A stretch of DNA of 64,000 nucleotides from Bathymodiolus brooksi (GCA_963680875.1 OY804575.1:33949103-34013102); one strand, 5' to 3'; counted from the stretch's first letter, positions 35,800 through 47,097 are shown. Numbers and translations are program-made. The notes: generated from the letters alone by a model not told the origin.

Positions 35800-36493
35800 G
35801 TTATCAGCCTACCTCTTGCCTCAACCCAAGGAATTTTATCCTTCCATGATGTTTGAAATGTACTCTTTCGTTTAAGCCTATCATATCTGACCTTTTGTTA
35901 GTTGTATTGTTTTTTCATTATGTAATTTATTGTTGTCCGTATCACAAGCCGCTCCGTTAACCTAAAAAAAAAACTGATCAATGACTCAGACCATTTTTAT
36001 GTTTGAACTGCTTCACTAATACGCTTAAGTATTATCGAAAGAATTACCATTTCCATAAAGTGCAAAACTGATATTGAGTTATTCTGTTATAACTATCCCT
36101 GGTGTGTGTGCTCCGTTAATTACCGGAGGTTCATACGGAACAAAGCACACTTGGTAAAGCACTAAAACGATCTTGAATTATTTCAGATTACGTAATCCAA
36201 TGTTAACAATATTAAAAGAAGCAATCAATGTTGGATTAAAATTATGCAGTACATTTGTCACTCGGACTTTTAACCTCCTATTTAATTCAAGTCCGTAATT
36301 GGACAGTTTCAACTGGTCCGTCGGTCTTTACAGGATTAGAAAATGTTTGGTCCGAACCCACAAATCGTCGGTCCTGGACCTCGGACCAGCGGATTTTTTT
36401 CCCCTGTATGGGTGTGTTTGTTTGTTTGTTTGATGGTGTTTAACGCCACTTTAGTTCATATGGGAGATAAGAAATATTTTGGTTATTTTTTAG
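35800..36493. other. intron sequence with short inverted motif and SINE tail
   Basis: A short inverted pair (GTGTGTGCTCCGT and ACGGAACAAAGCACAC) lies at about 36102-36152, and a reversed SINE tail (TGATGGTGTTTAACGCCACT) near 36431. No exon seen before 36494. Confidence 0.4.
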
Positions 36494-36625
36494 GATCAAG
36501 AATGCAGACCTTTAAGATTCATCTTCATGCAACTTCCATCAAAAAAAGAATACCCAGATTACTATGATATTATAACAAATCCTATAGACATGTCAATGAT
36601 AGAACAGAAAATTAAAGGGGGCATG
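36494..36625 (+). CDS. PBRM1: PBRM1 exon 9: ZA loop of bromodomain 4
   Basis: 44 codons, phase 0 to 0. It encodes DQECRPLRFIFMQLPSKKEY and then PDYYDIITNPIDMSMIEQKI. It matches the BD4 segment LFMVKPSKKDYPDYYKII (from memory). Acceptor TTTTTTAG, donor ATG|GTAAGA. Confidence 0.94.
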
Positions 36626-36739
36626 GTAAGATTTTAGTGTTTCTCATCATAATAAACCAAAGGAACTAAATTGAGATTAAAATTGTTTGTGACTGTTTGC
36701 AGGACTTGATCAACACAGCTGATCAGTAAGTCCCAAGGT

Positions 36740-37000
36740 AGACGAAGTGGCTTCATATTTTGTATATAAATTTATTAGGATTTGGCAGGGTGTGATGTAT
36801 AGAATGAGGTCACTATGATCTTGACCTTTGACCACATGTTGAATAAATGATTTTTTTTATCTTATAATTTTTATATTTTGTATTGAAACATGATGGAGTG
36901 TTGCACATTGTGACCTTGACTTTCAACCTCAAGGTCAAATAATTGATTTTGTTATGACATGTATGAATATCAATGCCAAAAGAAGGGGAGATTTGTTTCT
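36740..37000. repeat. dispersed TGACCTTGACCTTTGACC-type repeat
   Basis: Two related segments, GATCTTGACCTTTGACCACA at about 36819 and GTGACCTTGACTTTCAACCT at about 36911, surrounded by TGAATAAATGATTTT and AATAATTGATTTTG. This looks like two degraded copies of one repeat. Confidence 0.4.
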
Positions 37001-37040
37001 GTTGACTATAACAACAGTACCTTATCTTTCTTTATTTAAT

Positions 37041-37439
37041 AGTTTGTATGTTAAACTGAATACAGAGTGGATGGTGTATCATAGTATGAGCTTTGTATGT
37101 TAAACTGAATATAGAGTGGATGGTGTATCATAGTATGAGCTTTGTATGTTAAACTGAATACAGAGTGGATGGTGTATCATAGTATGAGCTTTGTATGTTA
37201 AACTGAATACAGAGTGGATGGTGTATCATAGTATGAGCTTTGTATGTTAAACTGAATACAGAGTGGATGGTGTATCATAGTATGAGCTTTGTATGTTAAA
37301 CTGAATACAGAGTGGATGGTGTATCATAGTATGAGCTTTGTATGTTAAACTGAATACAGAGTGGATGGTGTATCATAGTATGAGCTTTGTATGTTAAACT
37401 GAATACAGAGTGGATGGTGTATCATAGTATGAGCTTTAG
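37041..37439 (+). repeat. 49-bp tandem array (about 8 units)
   Basis: The unit is GCTTTGTATGTTAAACTGAA, TACAGAGTGGATGGTGTATC, ATAGTATGA. Copies are nearly identical (one TATAG variant), so recent. In the intron between the two BD4 exons. Confidence 0.95.
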
Positions 37440-37616
37440 ATGAATTTGTTCTTGTACTGAGTATGCAAGAAATATTTAACCCTGGACATTAAGCAACCAA
37501 CAATCAGTCATTAGAATTGATATATTTGACAGTTTGAAACAAATCGATATCCATGGTATGTAAATTAAAAATATACAAGAAAAGCACCAGAACACATATT
37601 TGTTTGTTTATTTCAG

Positions 37617-37792
37617 TATCCTAATCCTCAAGCATTATTAAATGACTTTGAACTGATGTTTAATAATGCCCGTCGTTACAATGAAGAGGGATCCTTGGTT
37701 TATAATGATGCTAACACCTTAGAAAAGGCATTGAAATTGAAATGGAAAAATATATGTCAAACCAATGATGCAAGGAAGGCACTCAGTAAAAG
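37617..37792 (+). CDS. PBRM1: PBRM1 exon 10: bromodomain 4 helices B-C and linker
   Basis: 176 nt, phase 0 in and two bases out. It encodes YPNPQALLNDFELMFNNARR and then YNEEGSLVYNDANTLEKAL, followed by a basic linker. The Asn of RRYNEEG is the BD4 acetyl-lysine-binding residue. Donor AAAG|GTTAGT. Confidence 0.94.
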
Positions 37793-38054
37793 GTTAGTTT
37801 TGTTATATCATCACATACCATAATTTTAATGTCTTTTTCATATTTATATTCAGTCGAACTTTGTAATGTTACCGGTATTGTTGAAATGACCAATAGATTT
37901 TTATAATTATAAGCAACCTTTTTCATCAAAAAGTGTATTCCTATACCATATCCTTAAAATGTTTATCAATGTAAAACAATCATGATTTTCTTTCTAGTAT
38001 TTGAATGTAGCTGAGAATGCTTATACACTAACACATTACATTGAATTATTACAG

Positions 38055-38175
38055 TAGGTTGGATGCTAAAAATATTCCCAGTAAGTTACAAAGATTATAT
38101 GATGCTATCAACAATTTTCAAGATGTTCATGGACGTACACTCTCTACACCATTTCTTAAACTACCACTTAAAAGT
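38055..38175 (+). CDS. PBRM1: PBRM1 exon 11: first helix of bromodomain 5
   Basis: 121 nt. The first base completes a Ser codon and the exon ends in phase 0. It encodes SKLQRLYDAINNFQDVHG, then RTLSTPFLKLPLKS. It matches the vertebrate MQQKLNEVYEAVKNYTDKRG (from memory). Donor AGT|GTAAGT. Confidence 0.92.
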
Positions 38176-38432
38176 GTAAGTACTATGATAGTTTATTTAC
38201 ATTTATGTTTTTTTTCCATATTATAAGCTTTTTATCCCTCTCAATTTTATTAGATGAAATTATTGTCACTAGTTTACCTGACAATTGTGAACAAGTTGAA
38301 CTTTTAATGATAATCAGGTTTAGTATTTGTATTATAGTAATCTCCCCTCTTATAAGGCCCCTCCCACTAATGGACATTCCTCTTGTCAGGTCAGATTTCT
38401 GCTTCAGCATTGAGATAGTAAAATACTACTAA

Positions 38433-38519
38433 ATTGTCTCCCCTCAAAAGAGGACACCCTCTCTTATAAAGGCCATTTTTGTCATTGCAGAAGAGATGGT
38501 CTTATAAGAGGGGGACAAC
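38433..38519. repeat. short fold-back
   Basis: TTGTCTCCCCTC at the left and GAGGGGGACAACT at the right pair, with CTCTTATAAAGG / CTTATAAGAG inside. Possibly a tiny MITE; no TSD identified. Confidence 0.4.
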
Positions 38520-39612
38520 TGTACTGAGAATGACATACAAGTAAATAATGGCAGTTTACACCGATTCATTTTTCATTAAAATGAAAAACAACAAAATTAT
38601 CAAGCTATTGAAACAATTCCAAAATCTAATCGAAAAATCGTAGAAACATATTTATATATGCTACGCTCCATTAACATTTGACACCAATTGATTTAAGCTT
38701 ACATCAAGGTGAACTGTAGATTAACCAATGAAAATGATGCTGTCAATATCTTACCTGTGAGTTTGGGTTACATTGTAGAAAATGAACAGCTAGTAGAATA
38801 CTACAATCCACCTAGATAGAGGGTTAGAAAGAGTCTTATCCCCGGCTTAATAAAAATGTCGGCTTTTGATTGGTCGATGACCCGTTGGTACAAAACCCAT
38901 GCTACCGGCTGGTAGTTATGTAACGTCACTGGAGGTCTTTACGTTGCTATACATGATGTAAAGATGGTGTAAAACGTTAACAATCTCAAACCGCTTTGTA
39001 TTCAACATGGAGAATGGAGGACGTATTTCTTGAGAGAAAAAAATCAAGCATCTCAATAAATGCAGAAAAAAAAACAATGCACCAAATTATGTTGAGAGAT
39101 TTAAAGTTCCTACGGTATTGATGGTCATGTTTAACATGTAGTGCAGTGTAACATTTTGTTGATTCGCGCTACATGAAATGTTGATTTTGTTGTCATTTTG
39201 TGTCTTTATAGAAATGGTCATTGTTTGAATACAATCATTTTAAAATCATTTCTCATTATTGTTTTCACATCAATTCTTCATTTGTTTTATCGTACTATAA
39301 TACCAACCAAAATATGTACAACGCATATTTTTTTATCAATAGAATTCTGATCCTATTACTAGTGACGTCATGAATAATGTAACGCTATCCACGTGACAAT
39401 ACGCGCCAAATACACAAATACAAGAAATTAAATTACAACAAAACAAGACTGAAAAACGTTAAAAATTAGTTAACTGACAAAATGCACCCAAATTTTCACC
39501 TGAGCTAAGGCATTTCAGTCCGCAAGTACAAAAACCTTACGATTACGTTACAAAAAGAACGAGAAAATCCATTAAAACTCAGTTTTTGCTTTCAAAGCGG
39601 GGATAAAATCGT
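38520..39612. other. intron sequence, unassigned
   Basis: About 1.1 kb without coding signal or clear repeat structure. GC content is somewhat higher around 38820-38950. It may be an old transposon, but I could not find ends. Confidence 0.3.
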
Positions 39613-39613
39613 T

Positions 39614-39731
39614 GTCTACCTGTGGGCATTGAGATTGTACCACCCTTCAGCACCACTGTACAACCTTCGGCTTCGCCTCGGGCTATACAGAAGTGTTTCA
39701 GGTGGTACAATCTCAATGCCCACGGGTAGAC
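39614..39731. repeat. 31-bp inverted repeat with GC-rich loop
   Basis: The left arm starts GTCTACCTGTGGGCATTGAG and ends ATTGTACCACC (39614-39644). The right arm starts GGTGGTACAATCTCAATGCC and ends CACGGGTAGAC (39701-39731). The arms pair over 31 bp with one mismatch. The loop contains CTTCGGCTTCGCCTCGGG. Confidence 0.8.
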
Positions 39732-39832
39732 ACGTAGATAACTTATATTGTCATATGTAAATGGAGTGTAGAATATTTTATATATGACTTGAATTATAAC
39801 ACCCACACAAATTGTTGAAATTTATATCATTT

Positions 39833-40078
39833 GAGGGGCAGTCGTGGCCGTGATCGTATGGTAGTTGAATTTACAACTACCTATACAATCAGTGTCTATC
39901 ACCACTGATGTTGTGAGTTCGAATCTCGGTCAGGGTGATGTGTACAACATAATGTGATAAAGTTTGTCAGTGAATTGCGAAAGGTCGGTGGTTTCCTCCA
40001 CCCATAAAACTGACCACTGCGATAAAACTGAAATATTGTTGAAAGTGGCATTAAACACCATCAAGCAAACAAAAATAT
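39833..40078 (+). mobile_element. tRNA-derived SINE (family A), complete
   Basis: It has a head GGGGCAGTCGTGGCCGTGAT, a B-box GAGTTCGAATCTCGG at about 39912, a body with ATAAAGTTTGTCAGTGAATT and GGTTTCCTCC, and a conserved 3' domain GAAATATTGTTGAAAGTGGC followed by ATTAAACACC and an A-rich end. Relatives: 46750, 55998, 58258 (reverse), 61940 (forward) and several fragments. The repeated 3' domain suggests a shared-core SINE superfamily. Confidence 0.8.
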
Positions 40079-40171
40079 ATCATTTGAGGAAAAAAATGAT
40101 TACAGGAATCTTAATACTTTTGTTTGTGAAACAGTATTCACAAATTCAGTGAATTAGATCCTGTTTATTAT

Positions 40172-40945
40172 TATACCCCCGCTCCCCGAAGGGGGAGGGG
40201 GGTATACTGTTTTACCTCTGTCTGTCTGTCCGTCCGTCCTTCCGTCCGTCCAAGATATTTTTCGTCACATTTTTCTCAGTAACTGTTGATGGCAGAAATC
40301 TGGTATTTGGTCACAATCATCATATAGGTATACCATATCGTGGGAAGCGTTTTGGACCCGTCAGATTCCTACTTCCTGTTTGCTGATTTTGTTGATTTTT
40401 ATACACATTTAACATACATTTGTATATGCACATTTTTCGTAGCATTTTTCTCAGCAACTATTGATGACAGGAATCTGATATTTGGTCACAAGCTTCATAT
40501 AGGTATGCCATATTGTGGGAAGCGTTTTTGGACCCGTCAGATTCCTACTTCCTGTTTGCCGACCTAGTTGGTTTCTATACACATTGAACATATATGCAAA
40601 TTTTTTGTCATATTTTTCTCAGCAACTATTGATGGCAGAGATCTGATATTTGGTCACAAGCTTCATATAGGTACCCCATATCGTGGGAAGTGTTTTTGGA
40701 CCCATCAGATTCCTACTTCCTGTTTGTCGACTTTGTTGATTTTTCTACACATTGAACATATATGCTCATTTTTCGTCGCATTTTTCTCAACAAATATTGA
40801 TGGCAGAAATCTGATATTTGGTCACAAGCTTCATATAGGTACCCCATATCGTGGGAAGCGTTTTCTGACCCGTCAGATTCCTACTTCCTGTTTGCCAAGG
40901 AGCGGGGGTATCATAGGTGAGCATTAGCTCACAGTTCATCTTGTT
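40172..40945. mobile_element. composite element with about 170-bp tandem core (4 copies)
   Basis: It starts TTATACCCCCGCTCCCCGAA, passes a CTGTCTGTCTGTCCGTCCG pyrimidine tract, then four units with TTTTTCTCAGCAACTATTGA and ATTTGGTCACAAGCTTCATA spaced about 167-175 bp. It ends GCGGGGGTATCATAGGTGAG..CATCTTGTT. The layout recalls bivalve pearl-type or Helitron-like non-autonomous elements (from memory). Open frames through the units are fortuitous. Confidence 0.6.
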
Positions 40946-41047
40946 TTCACTTTATACCACTAACACTTGTATCTGTATTTGTACAATCTGACAGATCCTT
41001 TAATAAAGAGATATATAAAATAGAATGATGTAACTATCATTTAACAG

Positions 41048-41215
41048 GAATACCCAGATTATTTTGAGATTATAAAGAAACCAATAGACATGCAGAGAAT
41101 ACAACAGAAGTTAATTACTAGTCTGTATGAAACTGTAGAAGACTTGGTGGCTGATTTTGTTCAGATGTTTGATAACGCTTCTAAATATAATGAACCAGAT
41201 TCCCTCATATATAAG
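41048..41215 (+). CDS. PBRM1: PBRM1 exon 12: bromodomain 5 core
   Basis: 56 codons, phase 0 to 0. It encodes EYPDYFEIIKKPIDMQRI, then helix B ETVEDLVADFVQMFDNASKY and NEPDSLIYK. The Asn of KYNEP is the acetyl-lysine-binding residue. Its length and boundaries equal those of exon 1 (BD2), consistent with bromodomain duplication within the family. Acceptor TTTAACAG, donor AAG|GTAGGA. Confidence 0.95.
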
Positions 41216-42001
41216 GTAGGAAAAATCTTTAAAAAAGTCTATAAATTATAATCTGATCAAGGTATACTGTGCACCATCATTATTCTTTATCAAATTCTAA
41301 CAAAATTTGATTATGTTACCAAGTTACAAAATATTAACCTGGTTTGTTGGTTTCCTGCTATACATTAAACATTTAGGAAACTAGTGGAAGGGGCTAATCA
41401 GGTCATACTCTGAATAATATACTTTACTACATTATACTGCTAGTACTTAAAAACTGGATAAAACCTGGAATAGATTGATCTTTGTGATCTTGTTTCATGA
41501 TTGAACTTTGAAAGTAATGTCAGAATAAGAGTTTTTTCTCTTTACATAGAGTTAATTGTTGTGATAAATTGGGCAAGGTAGCACTAACAAATTGTTTTAT
41601 CCAAGTCTGTATGTTACTTATGCATAAAAATACATATTTTCTGCAGTTAATTTCTTCAGTTTTTGTCCATGATTTTCCCCCAAGTGGTTAGAAATCATAA
41701 ATTTATTAATTTTTTACAGGATTTTAGATTTTTGAATTTGTTCATTTATGGTGAATGTCTGTATACCAGACATGTATTTTATGTAGCTTCTCCGACAGAT
41801 TTCATCCTATGTCTGTCTGTCTTTTATTTTTAACATTATATTTCAAAACATTTCTGACCTTATTCAGAAAACAACTAATATAAATTTTCAGTGAATATAA
41901 CTTAATGACTACATGTATTGACATCCAATGTTTAGTCAGCTCTCCTTCAAGTTTATATACCAGTACATACATGAATAACATTTTATGTTTTTTTATTTAA
42001 G
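41216..42001. other. intron 12, nothing recognised
   Basis: AT-rich unique-looking sequence; acceptor TTTTATTTAAG. Confidence 0.5.
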
Positions 42002-42139
42002 GATGCATTGACCTTACAAAGAGTATGTCTAGAGAAGAAAATGGAGTTGTCAGAAGAAGGGTCATGTGATATACCAGATGTTAAAGCCATCATCCAGGAA
42101 CTGACTACTAGTCTATTTATATCTACATACAATTATCAG
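42002..42139 (+). CDS. PBRM1: PBRM1 exon 13: end of bromodomain 5, start of bromodomain 6
   Basis: 46 codons, phase 0 to 0. DALTLQRVCLEKKMEL ends BD5; IPDVKAIIQELTTSLFI begins BD6. It matches the vertebrate VTLLIQELIHNLFVSV region (from memory). Donor CAG|GTTTGT. Confidence 0.93.
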
Positions 42140-42529
42140 GTTTGTCAGCTAAAATACAAATGTATAATACAATCTTTATATTTCATTTTAATTTTGGAGG
42201 ATTGAATTATTTAAATGTGTGAGGAAAAGATCATTAGTAGGTACTATGTATTATGAAATTGAAATAAACTAATGATAAAGTGGAAAAATTATCTGAAAAA
42301 AGAATGTTCTTATTTTTTAAGAGACAATATCTAAAGTATTTTCAGTGTAAGAGCTGTATTAGTTTAGTGCATAAGATGTGATTAAAACCTTCTATTCATA
42401 TGTACAATTAGGTTCTGTAAGTTTACTTGCTAAATGTCAAAATGATATCTCTATTGAAATTACTCATACTGGATGCGTGAACTGGCCTTTTGTTTTTATT
42501 TTCTTCCATTTTTCACAAGAGGCATCAAA

Positions 42530-43545
42530 GTCATATTTTGAGGGGTTCAAAGGGGGTGGGGGTTACTATAGAATCCTATGGGAAAGTTGAAATTTCGTAC
42601 ATTAATGTTGATAACTTCTAAATGTATAATGATAGAGACATAAAATTTGACATAGTGATAGGTCACCATTAGAGGAGCAATTCTGCATTTTCAAAATTTC
42701 AAGATGTCTGCCATTTTCAAAATGGCTGCCAAAATACGGTATAAAAAATGGGCGGTAAAAATTCAACATTGTCCGATATCATAAAAATTTGATATGTGGG
42801 TAGATAATGATGTCCCGAATTGATTCCCGACATTGAACAATTTCTACCGGTCGCCATTTTCAAAATGGCCACCACAATACCACAGAAATTCAACATTGTC
42901 CGATTTCAACGTCATTTGATATGTGGGTAGATTATGATGTCCTGAATTGATTCCCGACATTGAAAAATTTCTACCGGTCACCATTTTCAAAATGGCCGCC
43001 ACAATACCGCAAAAATTCAACATTGTCCGATATCATCAAAATTTAATATGTGGGTAGATAATGATGTCCCGACATTGAACAATTTCTACCGGTCGCCATT
43101 TTCAAAATGGCCACCACAATACTGTAAAAATTCAACATTGTCCGATATCATCAAAATTTGATATGTGGGTAGATAATGATGTCCCGAATTGATTCCCGAC
43201 ATTGAAAAATTTCTACCGGTCGCCATTTTCAAAATGGCCACCACAATACCGCAGAAATTCAACATTGTCCGATTTCAACGTCATTTGATATGTGGGTAGA
43301 TTATGATGTCCTGAATTGATTCCTGACATCGAAAAATTTCTACCGGTCGCCATTTTCAAAATGGCCACCACAATACTGCACAAATTCAACATTGTCCGAT
43401 TTCAACGACATTTCATATGTGGGTAGATTATGATGTCCCGAAATGATTCCTGACATCGAAAAATTTCTACCGGTCGCCATTTTCAAAATGGCCACCACAA
43501 TACCGCACAAATTCAACATTGTTCGATTTCAAAGGTAGCTTTTAA
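42530..43545. repeat. roughly 126-131-bp tandem repeat (about 7 copies) with hairpin motif
   Basis: Units contain AATTCAACATTGTCCGAT, ATATGTGGGTAGAT.ATGATG, ATTGATTCCCGACATTGAA, TTTCTACCGGTCGCC and a perfect 17-nt palindrome GCCATTTTCAAAATGGC. Preceded by GGGGGTTACTATAGAATCC. Units have diverged by point changes and one deletion near 43060. The architecture resembles other composite elements in this window. Confidence 0.8.
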
Positions 43546-43855
43546 TTTATTTTTTAAACCGGTTGTCAGTGGCTGGTTTGGGAGACTTCATAATCGTTAG
43601 ATTATAATCATATCTTGTTTAGAAGTGATTTTATTGATTCATATTGTACTTAAAAAAAACATGTATTTTGCATGCAGTGATGGTATCAACTGAAGTCTAC
43701 CTGTCAAACATACTTTATACATACCAGTTTTTTGGACTTTTTAAACTCCCAGGTTCACAAAAGGGGTATTATGAGGTTATACAGTTAATCCTTCTTTACA
43801 AGATGATAATATCTGAATTATAATTTATTTTAAACATTATACAACAATTCTACAG

Positions 43856-43944
43856 GATGAAGAAGGTAGATGTTTGAGTGATTCATTTTCTGAGTTACCT
43901 GATAGAGATCCTGATGAAGATTTGGAGACGTCTAAACTTAAAGA
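43856..43944 (+). CDS. PBRM1: PBRM1 exon 14: bromodomain 6 ZA loop
   Basis: 89 nt, phase 0 in and two bases out. It encodes DEEGRCLSDSFSELPDRDPD and then EDLETSKLKE. It matches DDEGRCYSDSLAEIPAVDP in vertebrates (from memory). Donor AAGA|GTAAGT. Confidence 0.93.
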
Positions 43945-44379
43945 GTAAGTCTGATATCTCATCTGACATCAAATTATAATGTACTGGTTGATATAGTGTA
44001 TGTAAATTACATTGTATAGTTTAAACATATTGATTCAGTCATAAGCATGCATTTAATAATGCAAATTAGAATTGGACAAGATTCTTAAACAAACTAATAA
44101 GCTGATGCTAAACTGTCCCCTAAAATTATTTAAGAAACCGCTATTTCCATTGAACTTGATAACTGAAAAATTCTGCCAATTTCTCTGTGTTTATTTTAGC
44201 TCATTAAAAATCAAAATAGGGTTTGTTTATTTATTGAATGAAAATGGAAAAAAGATTTTAAACACCAATTTTCAAGCAAGTTAATTGTCTTGGATGATAG
44301 GCTAAGAGTAGACATCTTTCTGTGCAGTATGTTTTTGTTAAAGTTGTTGTTTACTAATAACAATGTTTTGTTGTTGCAG

Positions 44380-44422
44380 GAAACCCATTTCCTTTGATCA
44401 AGTCAAGAGGAATATTGACAAG
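44380..44422 (+). CDS. PBRM1: PBRM1 exon 15: bromodomain 6 short exon
   Basis: 43 nt. It completes the Glu codon and encodes KPISFDQVKRNIDK, equivalent to KPPLTFDIIRKNVEN (from memory). Acceptor TTGTTGCAG, donor AAG|GTAAGT. Confidence 0.92.
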
Positions 44423-44952
44423 GTAAGTTTTTTTTGCTCCATCCTTCAATATCAGGTTTTAGAAAAAATATTAATTGAAGAAATTAAGAGGTAATCAGTT
44501 TGTGATTTGCCATAATATTGTAGATTTTTTTTTAATTCAGTGAGCTATGACTTAAGGCATCCATACTGGGGTAAAATATCACACTTAGGCATGCCACTAA
44601 ATATATAATTTGTAGCTTAAAAACAAGTCAAATGAAATCAAGAGACTGAATTAAGGTTTGACTACATAAATCAAGGACAAAGAGTAATTTTATTTTTTTA
44701 CAATTTAGCCTTTTATCAAATTTTAAGAGTACTGAATCAAAGAACACTTGTTTCATAACTCCACTCTCTATATAAATTAGGAAGTCAAATTATTTTTGTG
44801 TGTAAACAACAACTATCTCAAATCAAAAGAAAATATATGACAACATTCAACCCTCCCAGACTATTATTTTCTGTCACAGGCCTTATTTCACACAAATGTA
44901 AAATTGACCTACAATTGACTTCATAACAACTGTTGTGTTGATTTTGTAACAG

Positions 44953-45039
44953 GGTAGATATAGAAGAATGGATAAATTCCAGGAAGACATGTTTCAGGTG
45001 TTTGAGAGAGCTCGTAGACTATGTCGTACAGATTCTCAG
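44953..45039 (+). CDS. PBRM1: PBRM1 exon 16: bromodomain 6 helices B-C
   Basis: 29 codons, phase 0 to 0: GRYRRMDKFQEDMFQVFERA then RRLCRTDSQ. The position of the acetyl-lysine-binding Asn (YNEPDS in BD5) is Cys here (LCRTDS), so canonical ligand binding by BD6 is doubtful. Donor CAG|GTACTT. Confidence 0.94.
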
Positions 45040-45107
45040 GTACTTAAAAAGATTTTGTACATAAATTGAACATTTATTTCTTCAACACAATAAAAACAAC
45101 CACAAAA

Positions 45108-45584
45108 GGCCATCAATCAGCCATCACTTCTGTTATCATCAATCAGCCATCACTTCTGTAATCATCAATCAGCCATCACTTCTGTTATCAATCAGCCATC
45201 ACTTCTGTTATCATCAATCAGCCATCACTTCTGTAATCATCAATCAGCCATCACTTCTGTTATCAATCAGCCATCACTTCTGTTATCATCAATCAGCCAT
45301 CACTTCTGTTATCAATCAGCCATCACTTCTGTTATCATCAATCAGCCATCACTTCTCAATCAGCCATCACTTCTGTTATCATCAATCAGCCATCACTTCT
45401 GTTATCATCAATCAGCCATCACTTCTGTTATCATCAATCAGCCATCACTTCTGTTATCATCAGTCAGCCATCACTTCTGTTATCAATCAGCCATCACTTC
45501 TGTTATCATCAATCAGCCATCACTTCTGTTATCATCAATCAGCCATCACTTCTGTTATCATCAATCAGCCATCACTTCTGTTAT
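45108..45584 (+). repeat. 23/26-bp tandem array (about 19 units)
   Basis: The unit ATCAATCAGCCATCACTTCT plus GTT (23 bp) alternates with a 26-bp form carrying an extra ATC; one unit is shortened. It starts about 70 bp after the exon 16 donor. Confidence 0.95.
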
Positions 45585-46225
45585 CAACATATATGTATTT
45601 CAGTAAGGACTTATTGCAACTGGTATTTAAAGATAAGTGTTTTTTTTTCAAATCAGTTGTTTTCAGTTAGGTTCTATCCTAATCTTAGATATTCTTGTAT
45701 ATGTATCATATTGAGAGACATATATTCCATACATACATTTTCCATGCACTTGTATTTGTGAAAAATATCTTTGTAATAGTATAAACAAAAATACCACTAT
45801 CGGAACAATTCCAGAATTGAATATAAAAATCATAGAAATGGGAAAAATCGATACCCCAACACACAAATACATGACTGCTCACTTTCCTGGCTTGGTACAG
45901 ACACTTCAGTAAAAAGTGGCTGGGTTAAAATAGTTTTATGGACCCAAATTGATATATGTTTTTGTATATAATCATTCTTTGTATATTTAACTCTATGCTA
46001 TTATATACATATTATATCATTTCATTGCGCATGCTAATCCATATTGTAAATTATTGTATTCGGGAGAAGACTTCATAAGTTGGAAAAACTTGTGTCCGAT
46101 CCCTATTTGTTATATTTAGCAAATAAAAATATGTTTAAACTAAAAAACTAAAAAATTGATATATTCACAGAAATTCAAGTTTCAAAAAACAACTGCAATT
46201 ATATTTTCTTGTTTTTTTTGTCCAG
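45585..46225. other. intron 16, remainder, nothing recognised
   Basis: AT-rich sequence with no exon or clear repeat; acceptor TTTTTTTTGTCCAG. Confidence 0.4.
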
Positions 46226-46441
46226 CTGTATGAAGATGCAGTAGAAATGCAGCACTTCTTTATAAAGAAAAGAGATGAGATCTGTAAGAATGGTGAGATT
46301 TTATTGACACCAGCTTTAAGTTACACAGAACGTCACCTACAAGCAGCTCTGGATGCTGAGAAGCACAGCAAATTACTTCAAGAAAAAGATGGGCAGGAGA
46401 AAGCCAAGAGAGAATCTGAAGAAAGACAATTAGAAAATAAT
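46226..46441 (+). CDS. PBRM1: PBRM1 exon 17: end of bromodomain 6 and charged coiled linker
   Basis: 72 codons, phase 0 to 0. LYEDAVEMQHFFIKKRDEIC is followed by KNGEILLTPALSYTERHL, among the most conserved stretches of the protein, and then a highly charged helical linker (EKHSKLLQEKDGQEKAKRES). Donor AAT|GTAATT; the open frame runs some codons into the intron. Confidence 0.95.
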
Positions 46442-46454
46442 GTAATTATTTTAT

Positions 46455-46630
46455 TTTGTGAGGCCTTTCAAAATCTGGCGGTGCATTTACCCTTTTGAAA
46501 TGATATTTGCCCACCTCCTAATTTCAAAAGGTTTTATTCATGAAAAGTGTTTATATTTTAATACAAAAAATATCGCATGTAAATACTGAAGTACTGGTAC
46601 ATGTGTAAAATACTGAAAACCTTGGTATGT
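46455..46630. mobile_element. diverged MITE-like repeat related to 6681-6863
   Basis: It shares CCACCTCCTAATTT, TATTCATGAAAA, TGTAAATACTGAAGTACTGG and end remnants AGGCCTTTCA / TGAAAACCTT with the element at 6681. Its termini are worn and no TSD is evident. Confidence 0.5.
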
Positions 46631-46749
46631 AAGGTTATGTATTATAAGGGAACACCATATAGCCCTTTATATTAAGTTTTACTCATATGTGTCTGCACAT
46701 CCCACATTTTTGTTTCCTCTCAATAACTTAAGTTCATCTTAAGCAAATA

Positions 46750-46920
46750 AGGTTGGTGTTTAACGGCACTTTCAACAATATTTCAGTTATATCATGGCGG
46801 TCAGTTTTATTGGTTGAGGAAACTGGAGTACCCAGAGAAAACCACTGACCTGCTGCAAGTCACTGACAAACTTTATCACATAATGTTGTATCGAGTACAC
46901 CTCGCCTGAGTAAGCAAATA
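46750..46920 (-). mobile_element. SINE (family A), 3' part, reverse orientation
   Basis: GGTGTTTAACGGCACTTTCA, then CAATATTTCAGTTATATCAT and GAAAACCACTGACCTGCTGC through TCGAGTACACCTCGCCTGAG. The B-box end is missing. Confidence 0.7.
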
Positions 46921-47097
46921 AGTAAATCATTTGACATGTATACACAAAGTCAAGCCGACCAAGTTTGATTACTGACTCCGTCTTTTTTCGTTTCAGAGAT
47001 GCCCTTTGATTTTGCTGGAAAAAACAACAATTTTGTTTTGGTTTCCATCAATATCTTAAATAGAATTTTGTTTAATATTACCTTGTTACAATTATAG

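Noticed and set aside
40340..40927. Open frames through the composite element at 40 kb, and likewise 60025-60816 and 56438-57418
   Set aside because: Nearly stop-free tandem cores of a repeat element; no protein family resemblance.
46440..46498. Extension of exon 17 to a stop at 46498
   Set aside because: The GTAATT donor at 46442 joins in phase to the BAH1 exon, and the extension falls on a MITE-like repeat. Intron retention could make a short form, but there is no evidence for it.
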